Notes: generated by a model not told the origin, from the sequence alone. Counted from the first letter of the stretch, positions 16,234-25,334 are shown. The stretch: 64,000 nt of DNA from Bacteroidales bacterium (GCA_016928305.1 JAFGKY010000002.1:182365-246364), one strand, 5' to 3'. Numbers and translations are program-made.

Positions 16234-19200
16234 ATGAAACGATATATTATTTTCATCTTTTTCTTACTGAGCATTATCAATAGCAATAAGATGTGTTTGT
16301 CACAGGGTTGGATACTATCAACAACCATTAGAGGAAGCTTTATTGAACCAGGTTTCTCTGCCATTGACAATCAAAATAATTTAGTAGTATTATCCTATTT
16401 CACTGATACAGTTTACAATCCTTATTTCACCAAATCATATGGTCTACGAGATCTTTTTCTATTTAAGGTTTCAAAAAATGGCGAAATTCTCTGGTACAAT
16501 AGGATAGGAAACACAGGGCCCGATATTCATGGAGGTATAGCTATCGATAATCAAAATAATATATATGTAACAGGAACCTATAATAATATATGTAAATTCA
16601 CACCTAATGATTCACTAATCAACAGCGGTACTGTCGGAAATATTTTTTTAGCAAAGTATAGCTCAGATGGGACTTTTAGCTGGGCTAAAGCTATTACATC
16701 TGCAAGTACTCTTGAATCGGCATTGGATTTAAAATTTGACGGCAATAATAAGTTAATCCTATCAGGATTTTATAAAGATTCTATAGTAATAGGAAGTAGC
16801 ACTTTGGATAAGGATACCCTATTAGGGAATGCATATAATTCGAATTTTATTGCTTCATTTAGCTTGGATGGTCTCCTTAATTGGGCAAAAGGATACCTCG
16901 GAACTAATAATACAACAAGGTTTTGGAGAATTGGAATCGGTCAAAATGGTTATTATTTTGGAGGGTTCTTTCAAGGCGATCTTACTTTTGATATCGGTAC
17001 AATATCAAGTTACACTTCTACGAGTTACGATGCATTTTTATATAAAACTGACCTTGATGGAAATGGAGAATGGGTAAGACGTATCAGAGGACAAGGCACT
17101 GAAAACTTCAGAGCAATTTCTTCTGATGAATATGATAATATTTATGTTTTAGGAAATTATAATAGCACAGATATTTTTGTAGATTCAACTGCAAATCGTA
17201 CTCTTACAATATCTGGAAATATGGGAGGATATGATACCTATATTGGCAAATATAATCGTAGCGGCATTTTACAATGGTTTCTCCGAAAAGGAAGTACATC
17301 TAAAGACATTTACCAGGATTTTGTTATTCGTAATAATATTATTTATGCTACGGGTTATTTTGCCAATCAAATTATATTTCAGAATGATACATTAAATACT
17401 AGCGGTGCATCAAACGAAGATGCTTTTGTTGCCGCTTTCAATGAAATCGGCGATCCCATCGCAGGAGTGAGCATTGTCGGTACGGGCGATTACAATGATG
17501 CCGGTACGATAGTGAATATGGACTCCGATTCCCGTGCCTATGTATCCGGTTACTATAAATCCCATCAAATCCAGATCGGCGACAGCATATATACCAGCAC
17601 CAATGTCAATAAAAGTGATCTATTCTTTGCCATTTATGAGCATCCGCCAAAAGCCGTGATAACCGATGAACAGATGGTTTCCTGCAACGGCCTCAGCGAT
17701 GGAATGCTGCAGGTGACACCTTATTTTATGAATCCGCCTTATACCTATAAATGGAGCCATAATCCGGGACTGAACCAGTCGGTAGCCACTAACCTGCCGG
17801 CCGGCACCTATACCGCAACTATTGTGGACGGTAACCTTGACTCGGCAAAGATTACAGCTGTTGTCACACAGCCTGATCCACTTGCCATTGTTGAAGTGAT
17901 TACAGAACCTGCTTGTTATAACGGTTCTGACGGAGTTATTGACATCACCGTTACCGGCGGTACCGCTGCGGAAGATTACAATTATGCATGGACAACCAGC
18001 GGAGGGTCAGGAGTTAACCCTTCTCAACAGGATCAGTCGGGGATATCCGAAGGTATTTACTACGTTACAATAACGGATGACAATGGTTGTTTATTAAAAG
18101 ACACTTTTGATGTCGAACAACCCATGCCGATTGTTTTTGCAGGCAGTATGGTGACGGATGTCATACTGCCACCGGGAAACAACGGATCCATCATCCCTGT
18201 GGTTTCGGGCGGTACATCACCCTACAGCTATGCATGGACGGGTCCGGACAGCTATTCATCAAACGATGATACGATTACCGGGCTGGCCGGTGGCAATTAT
18301 TTTCTGCTGATAACCGATGATCATGCCTGTGAGAGCGATACGGTATTCCTTGTATATGAAGCAGGACTCTTCATTGCACAGGTCAGCCAAAAGACCAATG
18401 TTACCTGCTACGGGCTGAATAACGGAACCGCTACCATTTCTGTGGTCAATGGCCAGGCACCTTTCACATACCAGTGGTCGGATCAGAGTCCCTTCCTTTC
18501 AAGCGACACCTTTGTTGTCAGAACCGGTATGGCTCCGAATACATACTACATAACGGTAACCGACAACAACAGCAAAACATCAAATACCAATGTGAAGATC
18601 AATTCACCCTCAGCAGCTCTTGCCTTATTGTTGCAACCTTCGGATCTGAGGTGTTATAACGATAGTTCAGGAATAGTTGATTTAACTGTTACCGGAGGAA
18701 CATTACCTTACAGTTTCAACTGGAATAATGGCTTTACCGGTGAAGACCTGGTTTCAATCGGAGCAGGTAACTATTCGGTTGTCGTTACCGATGCCAATGG
18801 ATGTTTTGAAAACGGAGCAACTTCGGTCGGACAACCGGATCCATTTGTTACCAATATTACCCTTGGTGATTTCATACATTGTTATGGTGAAAAAACAGCA
18901 AGTGCAATAGCTTCCAGCAGCGGAGGCTACGGAAGCTATTCCTATACATGGAATGATCCGGGCCATCAAAGCACCAGCACAGCCTATAGTCTGGCTGCCG
19001 GTTTCTATACCGTGACTGTCACCGACCAGAACGAATGCATAAGTGAAGCATCGGTTACAATCACACAGCCTGCAAAACTTACGGTTGCTGAAACCCATAC
19101 AAATATCCTCTGTGCCGGAGATGATAACGGGCAAATAGTACCTACATTAACCGGAGGAACTACTCCCTTTGAATACATCTGGTCAAGCGGTCAAACTACC

Positions 19201-19776
19201 CGGATTATTAGTAATTTACAACCCGGTATGTACTCACTTACCATTACGGATTATTATAATTGCTCGGATAGCAGCCTGTCCGTCGAAATCACAGAACCAC
19301 CCGATATTTCAATAATCAGTCAGGTATCCGACAGCAATACCATTACCGTAGTTGCTGAAGGAGGAACACCTCCGCTTTCCTTTACGATCACAGGAGGAAC
19401 ACCACAATCAACCGGTGAATTCATTGATCTGCCCAATGGCACCTATACGGTCGCAGTTAGTGATGCCAATGGATGTGGACCCGTGTATTCAGATGAATTT
19501 ATAATTTCTATTGTTGGTCTTGAAGAATCCAGGTTTTCAGCTTTTAATCTCTACCCGAATCCTTCCGATGGCAAATTCAACCTGGTCTTTGAGTCCTCCA
19601 GCAACGAGATATTCATCGAGGTGCTGAACATTACCGGGATGGTCATATACCAGAAAAAGATTATCCCCGCCACCGGCAGGATCAATGTAACAATTGATCT
19701 TTCTTCCTTCCCGAATGGTATGTACCTGATGAAGATCAATAACGCTGTAGTCAGGGAAAGGCTGATCATAGACTGA
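16234..19776 (+). CDS. T9SS cargo protein with beta-propeller-like N-terminus and SprB-like repeats
   Basis: 1180 residues. A signal peptide (about 1-23) is followed by SBBP/NHL-like beta-propeller repeats (about 25-460; recurring patterns such as AIDNQNNIYVTGTY and GNGEWVRRI). Then come about six SprB-type repeats (about 490-1090) with the GGTxPYxYxW...L..GxYxxxVTDxNGC pattern, and a T9SS type A sorting domain (YPNPSDGKFNLVF ... FPNGMYLMKI) at the end. The protein should be secreted across the outer membrane and attached or released. The first 1.2 kb is markedly AT-richer than the rest, with a shift near 17440, suggesting a chimeric gene. Its start is 11 bases after the lasso precursor stop; function unknown. 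Confidence 0.85.
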   Translation: MKRYIIFIFFLLSIINSNKMCLSQGWILSTTIRGSFIEPGFSAIDNQNNLVVLSYFTDTVYNPYFTKSYGLRDLFLFKVSKNGEILWYNRIGNTGPDIHGGIAIDNQNNIYVTGTYNNICKFTPNDSLINSGTVGNIFLAKYSSDGTFSWAKAITSASTLESALDLKFDGNNKLILSGFYKDSIVIGSSTLDKDTLLGNAYNSNFIASFSLDGLLNWAKGYLGTNNTTRFWRIGIGQNGYYFGGFFQGDLTFDIGTISSYTSTSYDAFLYKTDLDGNGEWVRRIRGQGTENFRAISSDEYDNIYVLGNYNSTDIFVDSTANRTLTISGNMGGYDTYIGKYNRSGILQWFLRKGSTSKDIYQDFVIRNNIIYATGYFANQIIFQNDTLNTSGASNEDAFVAAFNEIGDPIAGVSIVGTGDYNDAGTIVNMDSDSRAYVSGYYKSHQIQIGDSIYTSTNVNKSDLFFAIYEHPPKAVITDEQMVSCNGLSDGMLQVTPYFMNPPYTYKWSHNPGLNQSVATNLPAGTYTATIVDGNLDSAKITAVVTQPDPLAIVEVITEPACYNGSDGVIDITVTGGTAAEDYNYAWTTSGGSGVNPSQQDQSGISEGIYYVTITDDNGCLLKDTFDVEQPMPIVFAGSMVTDVILPPGNNGSIIPVVSGGTSPYSYAWTGPDSYSSNDDTITGLAGGNYFLLITDDHACESDTVFLVYEAGLFIAQVSQKTNVTCYGLNNGTATISVVNGQAPFTYQWSDQSPFLSSDTFVVRTGMAPNTYYITVTDNNSKTSNTNVKINSPSAALALLLQPSDLRCYNDSSGIVDLTVTGGTLPYSFNWNNGFTGEDLVSIGAGNYSVVVTDANGCFENGATSVGQPDPFVTNITLGDFIHCYGEKTASAIASSSGGYGSYSYTWNDPGHQSTSTAYSLAAGFYTVTVTDQNECISEASVTITQPAKLTVAETHTNILCAGDDNGQIVPTLTGGTTPFEYIWSSGQTTRIISNLQPGMYSLTITDYYNCSDSSLSVEITEPPDISIISQVSDSNTITVVAEGGTPPLSFTITGGTPQSTGEFIDLPNGTYTVAVSDANGCGPVYSDEFIISIVGLEESRFSAFNLYPNPSDGKFNLVFESSSNEIFIEVLNITGMVIYQKKIIPATGRINVTIDLSSFPNGMYLMKINNAVVRERLIID

Positions 19777-19777
19777 A

Positions 19778-19873
19778 GTCTTGCGGTCTGTTGGTCATGC
19801 GGTCTACTGGTCTTGCAGTCGTGCAGTCTTAAGGTCATTTGGTCAGGCAGTCGTGAGGTCTGATGGTCGTGTA
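19778..19873. repeat. Twelve-unit 8-base degenerate tandem repeat (GTCNNNNG-like)
   Basis: GTC recurs exactly every 8 bases twelve times (GTCTTGCG, GTCTGTTG, GTCATGCG, GTCTACTG and so on), with variable bases 4-8 and mostly G or A at the end. It begins right after the T9SS gene stop. No coding frame or hairpin-terminator signature explains it. Confidence 0.85.
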
Positions 19874-20011
19874 GCCCTCAGGGTAAAGTTTTAATTCGGT
19901 TACCGATTACCTTCCTCCCACACACACCCTGCCAGGATTCTGTGCTATGGCCTCCACCCACCCTTGCAGGATTTCCAAATCCCCTGGTTCAAAACCCACA
20001 CAACTTGTCAC

Positions 20012-20042
20012 TTGTCACTCGTCACTTTTTTTTCTAAGTTTG
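20012..20042 (+). promoter_or_regulatory. Bacteroidota-type promoter of purD
   Basis: TTG (20012-20014) and TAAGTTTG (20035-20042) are 20 bases apart, matching the -33/-7 arrangement. The purD ATG is at 20064. The -33 lies inside a GTCACTTGTCACTCGTCACTT repeat, like that in front of the lasso kinase. Confidence 0.6.
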
Positions 20043-20063
20043 TCCCCGTTAAAAATCCTTCAT

Positions 20064-21332
20064 ATGAACATCCTCATCTTAGGTTCAGGCGGTCGCGAAC
20101 ATGCCCTGGCATGGAAAACAGCCCAGAGCAGCCGTGTTGATAAATTATTCATTGCTCCCGGAAATGCAGGGTCAGCGCAGGCAGGCACCAACGTAAACAT
20201 AGCCGTCATTGATTTTGAAAAGACAGGATCCTTTGCCGTTGAAAACAAGGTTGATTTGATCGTTGTTGGTCCTGAAGATCCGCTGGTAAAAGGCATATAT
20301 GATTATTTCAAACAGACACCCGGTCTGCAGCATATACCTGTTATCGGTCCTTCAAAAGAAGGTGCCCGGCTTGAAGGCAGCAAGGATTTTGCAAAGGCTT
20401 TCATGAGAAGACATAACATACCTACCGCTGCCTATTTTTCTGTTATCCCTGAAAAGGCTGATCAGGGCTTTGCTTTTCTTGAAACACTGAATCCGCCATA
20501 CGTTCTGAAAGCTGACGGACTTGCTGCCGGTAAAGGAGTATTGATATTGAATGAATTGCAGGAAGCCAAAGATGAACTCCGGCATATGCTGGACGGAAAA
20601 TTTGGTGAAGCCAGTAAAAAGGTTGTGGTGGAAGAATATCTTTCAGGTATTGAATTATCTGCCTTTGTAATTACCGATGGTATCCATTACAAAATACTGC
20701 CTGAAGCAAAAGATTATAAGCGTATCGGAGAAGGAGATACGGGCCCGAATACCGGCGGGATGGGTGCTGTATCACCTGTTCCCTTTGCCACCCCCGATTT
20801 TATGAGTAAAGTAGAAGACCGAATCATCAGGCCCACTGTTGAGGGCATCCGGAAAGAACAAATCGATTATCAGGGTTTTATCTTTTTCGGACTCATGAAT
20901 TGCCGGGGAGAGCCTTATGTTGTCGAATACAATGCCCGGCTGGGCGATCCGGAGTCAGAAGTTATTCTGCCCCGGTTGCAGTGCGATATTGTTAGTCTTT
21001 TTGAATCCGTTGTCAATAAAACCCTTGATGCAGCTGAAGTTTCTTTTGATCCGCGTGCTGTTACAACTGTCATGCTCGCTTCGGGTGGTTATCCCGGCGA
21101 TTATGAAAAAGGTAAGGAAATTACAGGTCTTGACAAGGTTTCGGACAGCATTGTTTTTCATGCCGGTACAAAAATCGTGGATGGCAGGATAGTGACAAAC
21201 GGTGGCAGGGTGATGGCCGTAAGTTCCGTGGGAAACACTTTCAGGGAAGCCCTGGCTGTTTCCAATAAAAACGCAGCCATCATCAATTTCAATAAAAAAT
21301 ACTACAGAAGGGATATCGGATTTGATTTGTAA
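20064..21332 (+). CDS. purD: Phosphoribosylamine-glycine ligase
   Basis: 422 residues from the ATG at 20064; the frame is open upstream to 19947 but that part is non-homologous and lies across the promoter. PurD makes 5'-phosphoribosylglycinamide from phosphoribosylamine, glycine and ATP in purine synthesis. MNILILGSGGREHALAWK is the N-terminal Rossmann-like signature. The ATP-grasp domain shows ADGLAAGKGVLI, VEEYLSGIELSAFV, the family signature NTGGMGAVSP, and metal-binding YNARLGDPESEVILPRL. Length is normal. It stands apart from other purine genes and probably has its own promoter. Confidence 0.97.
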   Translation: MNILILGSGGREHALAWKTAQSSRVDKLFIAPGNAGSAQAGTNVNIAVIDFEKTGSFAVENKVDLIVVGPEDPLVKGIYDYFKQTPGLQHIPVIGPSKEGARLEGSKDFAKAFMRRHNIPTAAYFSVIPEKADQGFAFLETLNPPYVLKADGLAAGKGVLILNELQEAKDELRHMLDGKFGEASKKVVVEEYLSGIELSAFVITDGIHYKILPEAKDYKRIGEGDTGPNTGGMGAVSPVPFATPDFMSKVEDRIIRPTVEGIRKEQIDYQGFIFFGLMNCRGEPYVVEYNARLGDPESEVILPRLQCDIVSLFESVVNKTLDAAEVSFDPRAVTTVMLASGGYPGDYEKGKEITGLDKVSDSIVFHAGTKIVDGRIVTNGGRVMAVSSVGNTFREALAVSNKNAAIINFNKKYYRRDIGFDL

Positions 21333-21361
21333 GATATTTCTTATTCAGAGTAGGATCTGTA

Positions 21362-21436
21362 CCCCTCTTGAGAGGGGATAGGGATTGTTAATAACATGCT
21401 GTAAATATACACACCCCCGGCCCCTCTCAAGAGGGG
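21362..21436. repeat. Interspersed inverted repeat (CCCCTCTTGAGAGGGG type)
   Basis: CCCCTCTTGAGAGGGG (21362-21377) and its reverse complement CCCCTCTCAAGAGGGG (21421-21436) flank about 43 bases that end with CACACCCCCGGC. Each arm is itself nearly palindromic. Located between purD and nrfH, it could fold as a large hairpin and act as a terminator. Elements of this kind recur across Bacteroidota genomes (from memory). Confidence 0.75.
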
Positions 21437-21500
21437 AGTTGTTCGCTTTTCATAAAAAATTGTGCTAAACACTCCCGTTTCATCATTAACTTTTTATCAC

Positions 21501-21508
21501 TATATTTG
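21501..21508 (+). promoter_or_regulatory. Candidate -7 element upstream of nrfH
   Basis: TATATTTG fits TAnnTTTG and lies 48 bases before the nrfH ATG. No clear TTG is present at the -33 distance, so an activator-dependent promoter is possible, which would suit a nitrite-regulated operon. Confidence 0.35.
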
Positions 21509-21555
21509 ATATAACAGATACTGTTTACCGGTTACTATTTGCTGAAGCCGACAAC

Positions 21556-22134
21556 ATGAGGAGCCTGGTTCAGAAAATACTCCCCCCCGAAAAATGGAAA
21601 GTGCCGGTCCTGATCACTTCCGGTATTCTGTTTGGTATCCTGGTATTTCTTTTTCACATCTCCCGTGCTTCATCCTACCTGTCAGACGATGCAAAGACCT
21701 GTGTGAACTGCCATATCATGGCCCCTCAATATGCCACCTGGAGTCACAGTTCACACCGTGAAGAAACAAATTGCAACGATTGCCATGTCCCTCATAACAA
21801 CTTCGTGAATCATTATTATTTCAAGGCCATGGACGGCCTGCGTCATGCCACTATTTTTACCCTGCGTGCCGAGCCTCAGGTCATCTTTATCAAAGAGGCC
21901 GGTCAAAAGGTGGTGCAGAACAATTGTATACGTTGTCACGAGCCATTGATGACCGACAGCAGGATGCTGAACTTTACGAATTCGTATCAATGTGCCAAGG
22001 AGCAAAGGCAATGCTGGGAATGTCACCGTGAGACCCCCCATGGCCGGGTCAACAGCCTGTCGAGTGTACCCAATGCCCGCGTGCCTCTGCCCGAAAGCCC
22101 TGTGCCCGAATGGATGAAAACAGAACCTGAATAA
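21556..22134 (+). CDS. nrfH: Cytochrome c nitrite reductase small subunit NrfH (tetraheme quinol dehydrogenase)
   Basis: 192 residues. One N-terminal transmembrane anchor (about 16-35) precedes four c-type heme sites: CVNCH (49-53), CNDCH (73-77), CIRCH (124-128) and CWECH (153-157). This is the NapC/NirT-family arrangement: it takes electrons from menaquinol and passes them to NrfA in the periplasm. nrfA follows after 23 bases, the usual nrfHA operon. Length is slightly above the typical 150-180 because of a Pro-rich tail. Confidence 0.96.
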   Translation: MRSLVQKILPPEKWKVPVLITSGILFGILVFLFHISRASSYLSDDAKTCVNCHIMAPQYATWSHSSHREETNCNDCHVPHNNFVNHYYFKAMDGLRHATIFTLRAEPQVIFIKEAGQKVVQNNCIRCHEPLMTDSRMLNFTNSYQCAKEQRQCWECHRETPHGRVNSLSSVPNARVPLPESPVPEWMKTEPE

Positions 22135-22157
22135 TCAGAAAACATAAAATCATTCTT

Positions 22158-23675
22158 ATGAAACCACTCCGGGAAATCATCAGCAACAAGCCCTATATAG
22201 GATGGATATTGTTCGGTATCACCCTGGTCGTTGTGTTTCTGCTGGGTCTGCTGGCATCTTCCATTATAGAACGCCGCACCGAAGCTGTTTTTGCCTATAA
22301 GCCGCAGGTTGATTACCCCGACTGGGAACCTCGCAACGCTGTCTGGGGCAAGAATTTCCCCCGGGAATATGAATCCTACCTGAGGACTGCCGACACCCTG
22401 TTCAGGAGCAAATACAACGGAAGCGCCTTTATCGATATGCTGGAAGTCGATCCGCGCATGGTAGTTCTTTGGGCAGGGTATTCGTTTTCGAAGGATTACA
22501 ACCAGTCAAGGGGTCATTACTATGCCGTCACCGATATCCGCAACATTCTGCGCACGGGAGGGCCTTCAGCTGTATCACCAAGTCCACAGCCCAATACATG
22601 CTGGACCTGTAAAAGTTCCGATGTGCCCCGGCTGATGAAAACCATGGGACCTGCAGCGTTTTATAAAGGTACATGGGAGAGTAAAGGCCATGAGATCGTA
22701 AATCCCATCGGATGTGCCGATTGCCATGATGCTGCCACGATGAACCTGCGCATTTCAAGGCCCGCCCTTTCCGAGGCTTTTCAGCGCATGGGCAGAGACA
22801 TCAACACGGTCACCCACCAGGAAATGCGTTCCCTCGTCTGTGCCCAATGTCATGTTGAGTATTACTTTGATAAGAAAAAAGTAGAAAATGTGGAATACCT
22901 GACTTATCCGTGGGATAAGGGTATGACGGTGGACGACATGGAAAAGTATTATGACACTTATGCATTCAGCGACTGGACCCATGCCATCAGCAAAGCGCCC
23001 ATGCTGAAGGCGCAACATCCCGATTACGAGGTGTTTCTCACGGGCGTGCACGCCAAACGGGGTGTTGCCTGTGCCGACTGTCATATGCCTTATAAAAGTG
23101 AAGGAGGACAGAAATTCACCGATCATCATATTCAAAGTCCGCTCAACAATGTTGCCAATTCGTGCCAGGTATGCCACCGAGAGGAAACAGCAGAATTGAT
23201 AAACGATGTATATGAACGGCAGGACAAGATCATCGAAAATCGTGACAAGCTGGAAAAGTTATTGGTAAGGGCTCACCTGGAAGCGGGCAAGGCCTGGGAA
23301 AAAGGGGCGACGGATGATCAGATGAAAGATATTCTTTCCCTTATCAGGCAAGCGCAATGGCGCTGGGATTTCTCCTCGGCCGGCCATGGCAATTCCATCC
23401 ACTCGCCGGTGGAGATCAGCAGGATCATTGCCGCCGGTATCGACCGGTCACAGGAGGCCAGGGTGAAACTCGCCCGACTGCTGGCATCTCTCGGCTTTAC
23501 CGGTGAAGTACCTTATCCCGATATTGACACCAAGGCAAAAGCACAGGCTCTAACAGGACTTGACATACAGAGACTTAAAAGTGAGAAGGAGGAATTCTTG
23601 CAAACAATGGTTCCTGAATGGCAGAAAAAAGCATCCGAACGCGAGGAGAGATGGAGTAAAAAAACGAAGCCCTGA
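22158..23675 (+). CDS. nrfA: Pentaheme cytochrome c nitrite reductase NrfA
   Basis: 505 residues. Reduces nitrite to ammonium with six electrons in the periplasm. The active-site heme has the diagnostic Lys-ligated motif CWTCK (148-152). Four CxxCH hemes follow: CADCH (186-190), CAQCH (228-232), CADCH (305-309) and CQVCH (336-340). The N-terminus has a hydrophobic segment (about 13-36) that may be a signal or an uncleaved anchor. It pairs with the upstream NrfH. Presence of both genes implies respiratory nitrite ammonification or nitrite detoxification under low oxygen. Confidence 0.97.
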   Translation: MKPLREIISNKPYIGWILFGITLVVVFLLGLLASSIIERRTEAVFAYKPQVDYPDWEPRNAVWGKNFPREYESYLRTADTLFRSKYNGSAFIDMLEVDPRMVVLWAGYSFSKDYNQSRGHYYAVTDIRNILRTGGPSAVSPSPQPNTCWTCKSSDVPRLMKTMGPAAFYKGTWESKGHEIVNPIGCADCHDAATMNLRISRPALSEAFQRMGRDINTVTHQEMRSLVCAQCHVEYYFDKKKVENVEYLTYPWDKGMTVDDMEKYYDTYAFSDWTHAISKAPMLKAQHPDYEVFLTGVHAKRGVACADCHMPYKSEGGQKFTDHHIQSPLNNVANSCQVCHREETAELINDVYERQDKIIENRDKLEKLLVRAHLEAGKAWEKGATDDQMKDILSLIRQAQWRWDFSSAGHGNSIHSPVEISRIIAAGIDRSQEARVKLARLLASLGFTGEVPYPDIDTKAKAQALTGLDIQRLKSEKEEFLQTMVPEWQKKASEREERWSKKTKP

Positions 23676-23856
23676 TCTTTCTTATATAAAAGAATAAGAT
23701 CCGTCTAATCCATAATGAATGATGAATTTTCATTGTTCATTAGTTTCTCTTAAAAGATTTTCTTCCTTCATGGGAAAACTGTACTTTTAGCCCCCAACAC
23801 ACATATCCCCTGCAACCATTACAACCAATAGTACCATTATAACAATTACAACTCAA

Positions 23857-24567
23857 ATGAATAAATTCTTTCTGCTGATAGTATATTGGTTAATCCCGAT
23901 CCTGTCATTTTCTCAATCCCTTCCCGACGGATATATTCTGTTGTACCAGCAAAATTTCTCAGCCAGTGCGGCAATAAAAGATTTTAAATTTTCAGATCCG
24001 GCTTCGTGGGAAATAAAAAGCAATAAGGAAAACCGGTTTCTCGAATTCACCAGTCATACACGCTATGTGCCTCCATTCCGTTCACCTGCAATTTTGGGCA
24101 TCGTTACACAACACATCTTCGGTGATTTTATCCTGCAGGCTGATTTAATGCAATCCAACTCTGAAACTGAACACAGTAATATATGTATTTTCTTTTCCGT
24201 AAAAGATTCCTCACATTTCTATTATATTCAGCTTGCTTCTGGGTCAGACGACAGTACCCACGGAATATTCCTTGTAAAGAATGCACCCCGTTGCAAGGTT
24301 TCCAACTGGCAGACTTCCGGAATCAACTGGGGAAATGGGAAGTGGAATCGTGTACGCGTGGAAAGGAGTATCGTGAACAGAATCGTTAACGTTTATTTTA
24401 ACGATATGAAAAATCCTGTTATGACAACAAAGAATCCCGAGCTTGTTATGGGATATATAGGTTTTGGCTCATTTGATGGTTCCGGTCGGATTGACAATGT
24501 CAAAATCTGGGGCCCCACAAGCATCCCCCAGGATGCCGGCATTTTTGAGAGTAAAATATCTCCTTAA
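23857..24567 (+). CDS. Secreted concanavalin-like (DUF1080-type) protein
   Basis: 236 residues with a cleavable signal (MNKFFLLIVYWLIPILSFSQ). The mature part has the beta-sandwich pattern of the 3-keto-disaccharide hydrolase / laminin-G-like superfamily: FGDFILQADLMQSN, ICIFFSVKDSSHFYYIQLAS, WNRVRVERS, VNVYFNDM and GYIGFGSFDGSGRIDNVKIW. Many such proteins bind or cleave sugars, but I see no definite catalytic residues. It lies upstream of an L,D-transpeptidase on the same strand with a 44-base gap. Confidence 0.65.
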   Translation: MNKFFLLIVYWLIPILSFSQSLPDGYILLYQQNFSASAAIKDFKFSDPASWEIKSNKENRFLEFTSHTRYVPPFRSPAILGIVTQHIFGDFILQADLMQSNSETEHSNICIFFSVKDSSHFYYIQLASGSDDSTHGIFLVKNAPRCKVSNWQTSGINWGNGKWNRVRVERSIVNRIVNVYFNDMKNPVMTTKNPELVMGYIGFGSFDGSGRIDNVKIWGPTSIPQDAGIFESKISP

Positions 24568-24611
24568 ACAGAATATCACTGCAACTAAGATACCCTATTA
24601 ACCGGAAGTAC

Positions 24612-25334
24612 ATGATATTTCAATTGACTATTCCCGTTTTTATTATGTATTTAACCGCACTCTTGCCCGTTTTCAAAATCGGGCAGGACCAGCTTCCGTT
24701 TACAACCAAAGAAAGGGAAGCAAATATTCCGGACATTGATTTGTTATACCAACGGTTGAATGATCCCGAATTGCCTTTAGCTGCATTTAGGTCCTCGATG
24801 AAGGTACACAGAATATTAGTGGGGAAAGAACAGATCATCAATAAAAATGTGATAACCATCATCGATTTCGATAAACCTTCTTACCATGACAGATTATTTA
24901 TTATTGACCTTGCAATTGAAAAAATAATCTATAAATCTCTGGTAGCACATGGGAAAAATTCAGGAGAGGTTTATGCTATAAACTTTTCCAATGATTTTCA
25001 CTCCCATCAAAGCAGTCTTGGATACTATTTAACAGGGAAAACTTATATGGGACAGCACGGATATTCTCTTATACTGGATGGTTTGGAGAAAGGGATCAAT
25101 GATAATGCCAAAAAACGGTCAGTTGTGATTCATGGAGCGACATACGTAAGTCATACATACATTGAATCGTACGGCAGGCTGGGCAGGAGTTTTGGATGTC
25201 CTGCCCTGCCTGTGAACCTGGTAAATAATATCATTGATAAAATCCGGGGGAAATCGCTGCTTTTTATTTATTCCAGCAATGAGAATTATTGCAGGGATTC
25301 GAGTCTTTTTAAATCTTTCTTGTCGAATCCGTAA
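24612..25334 (+). CDS. Murein L,D-transpeptidase catalytic domain protein (YkuD_2 family)
   Basis: 240 residues. A hydrophobic N-terminus suggests export. The catalytic region reads KRSVVIHGATYVSHTYIES followed by GRSFGCPALPVNL, the His and nucleophile Cys of the PF13645 (YkuD_2) family. Such enzymes form or exchange 3-3 peptidoglycan cross-links or attach proteins; the exact role of this branch is poorly known. Its 3' end overlaps that of the convergent LdtD-like gene by 49 bases. Confidence 0.8.
   Translation: MIFQLTIPVFIMYLTALLPVFKIGQDQLPFTTKEREANIPDIDLLYQRLNDPELPLAAFRSSMKVHRILVGKEQIINKNVITIIDFDKPSYHDRLFIIDLAIEKIIYKSLVAHGKNSGEVYAINFSNDFHSHQSSLGYYLTGKTYMGQHGYSLILDGLEKGINDNAKKRSVVIHGATYVSHTYIESYGRLGRSFGCPALPVNLVNNIIDKIRGKSLLFIYSSNENYCRDSSLFKSFLSNP

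Noticed and set aside
19947..20063. 39-codon N-terminal extension of PurD
   Set aside because: The extension covers a repeat and the -33/-7 promoter; the conserved N-terminus MNILILGSGGREHA starts at 20064.
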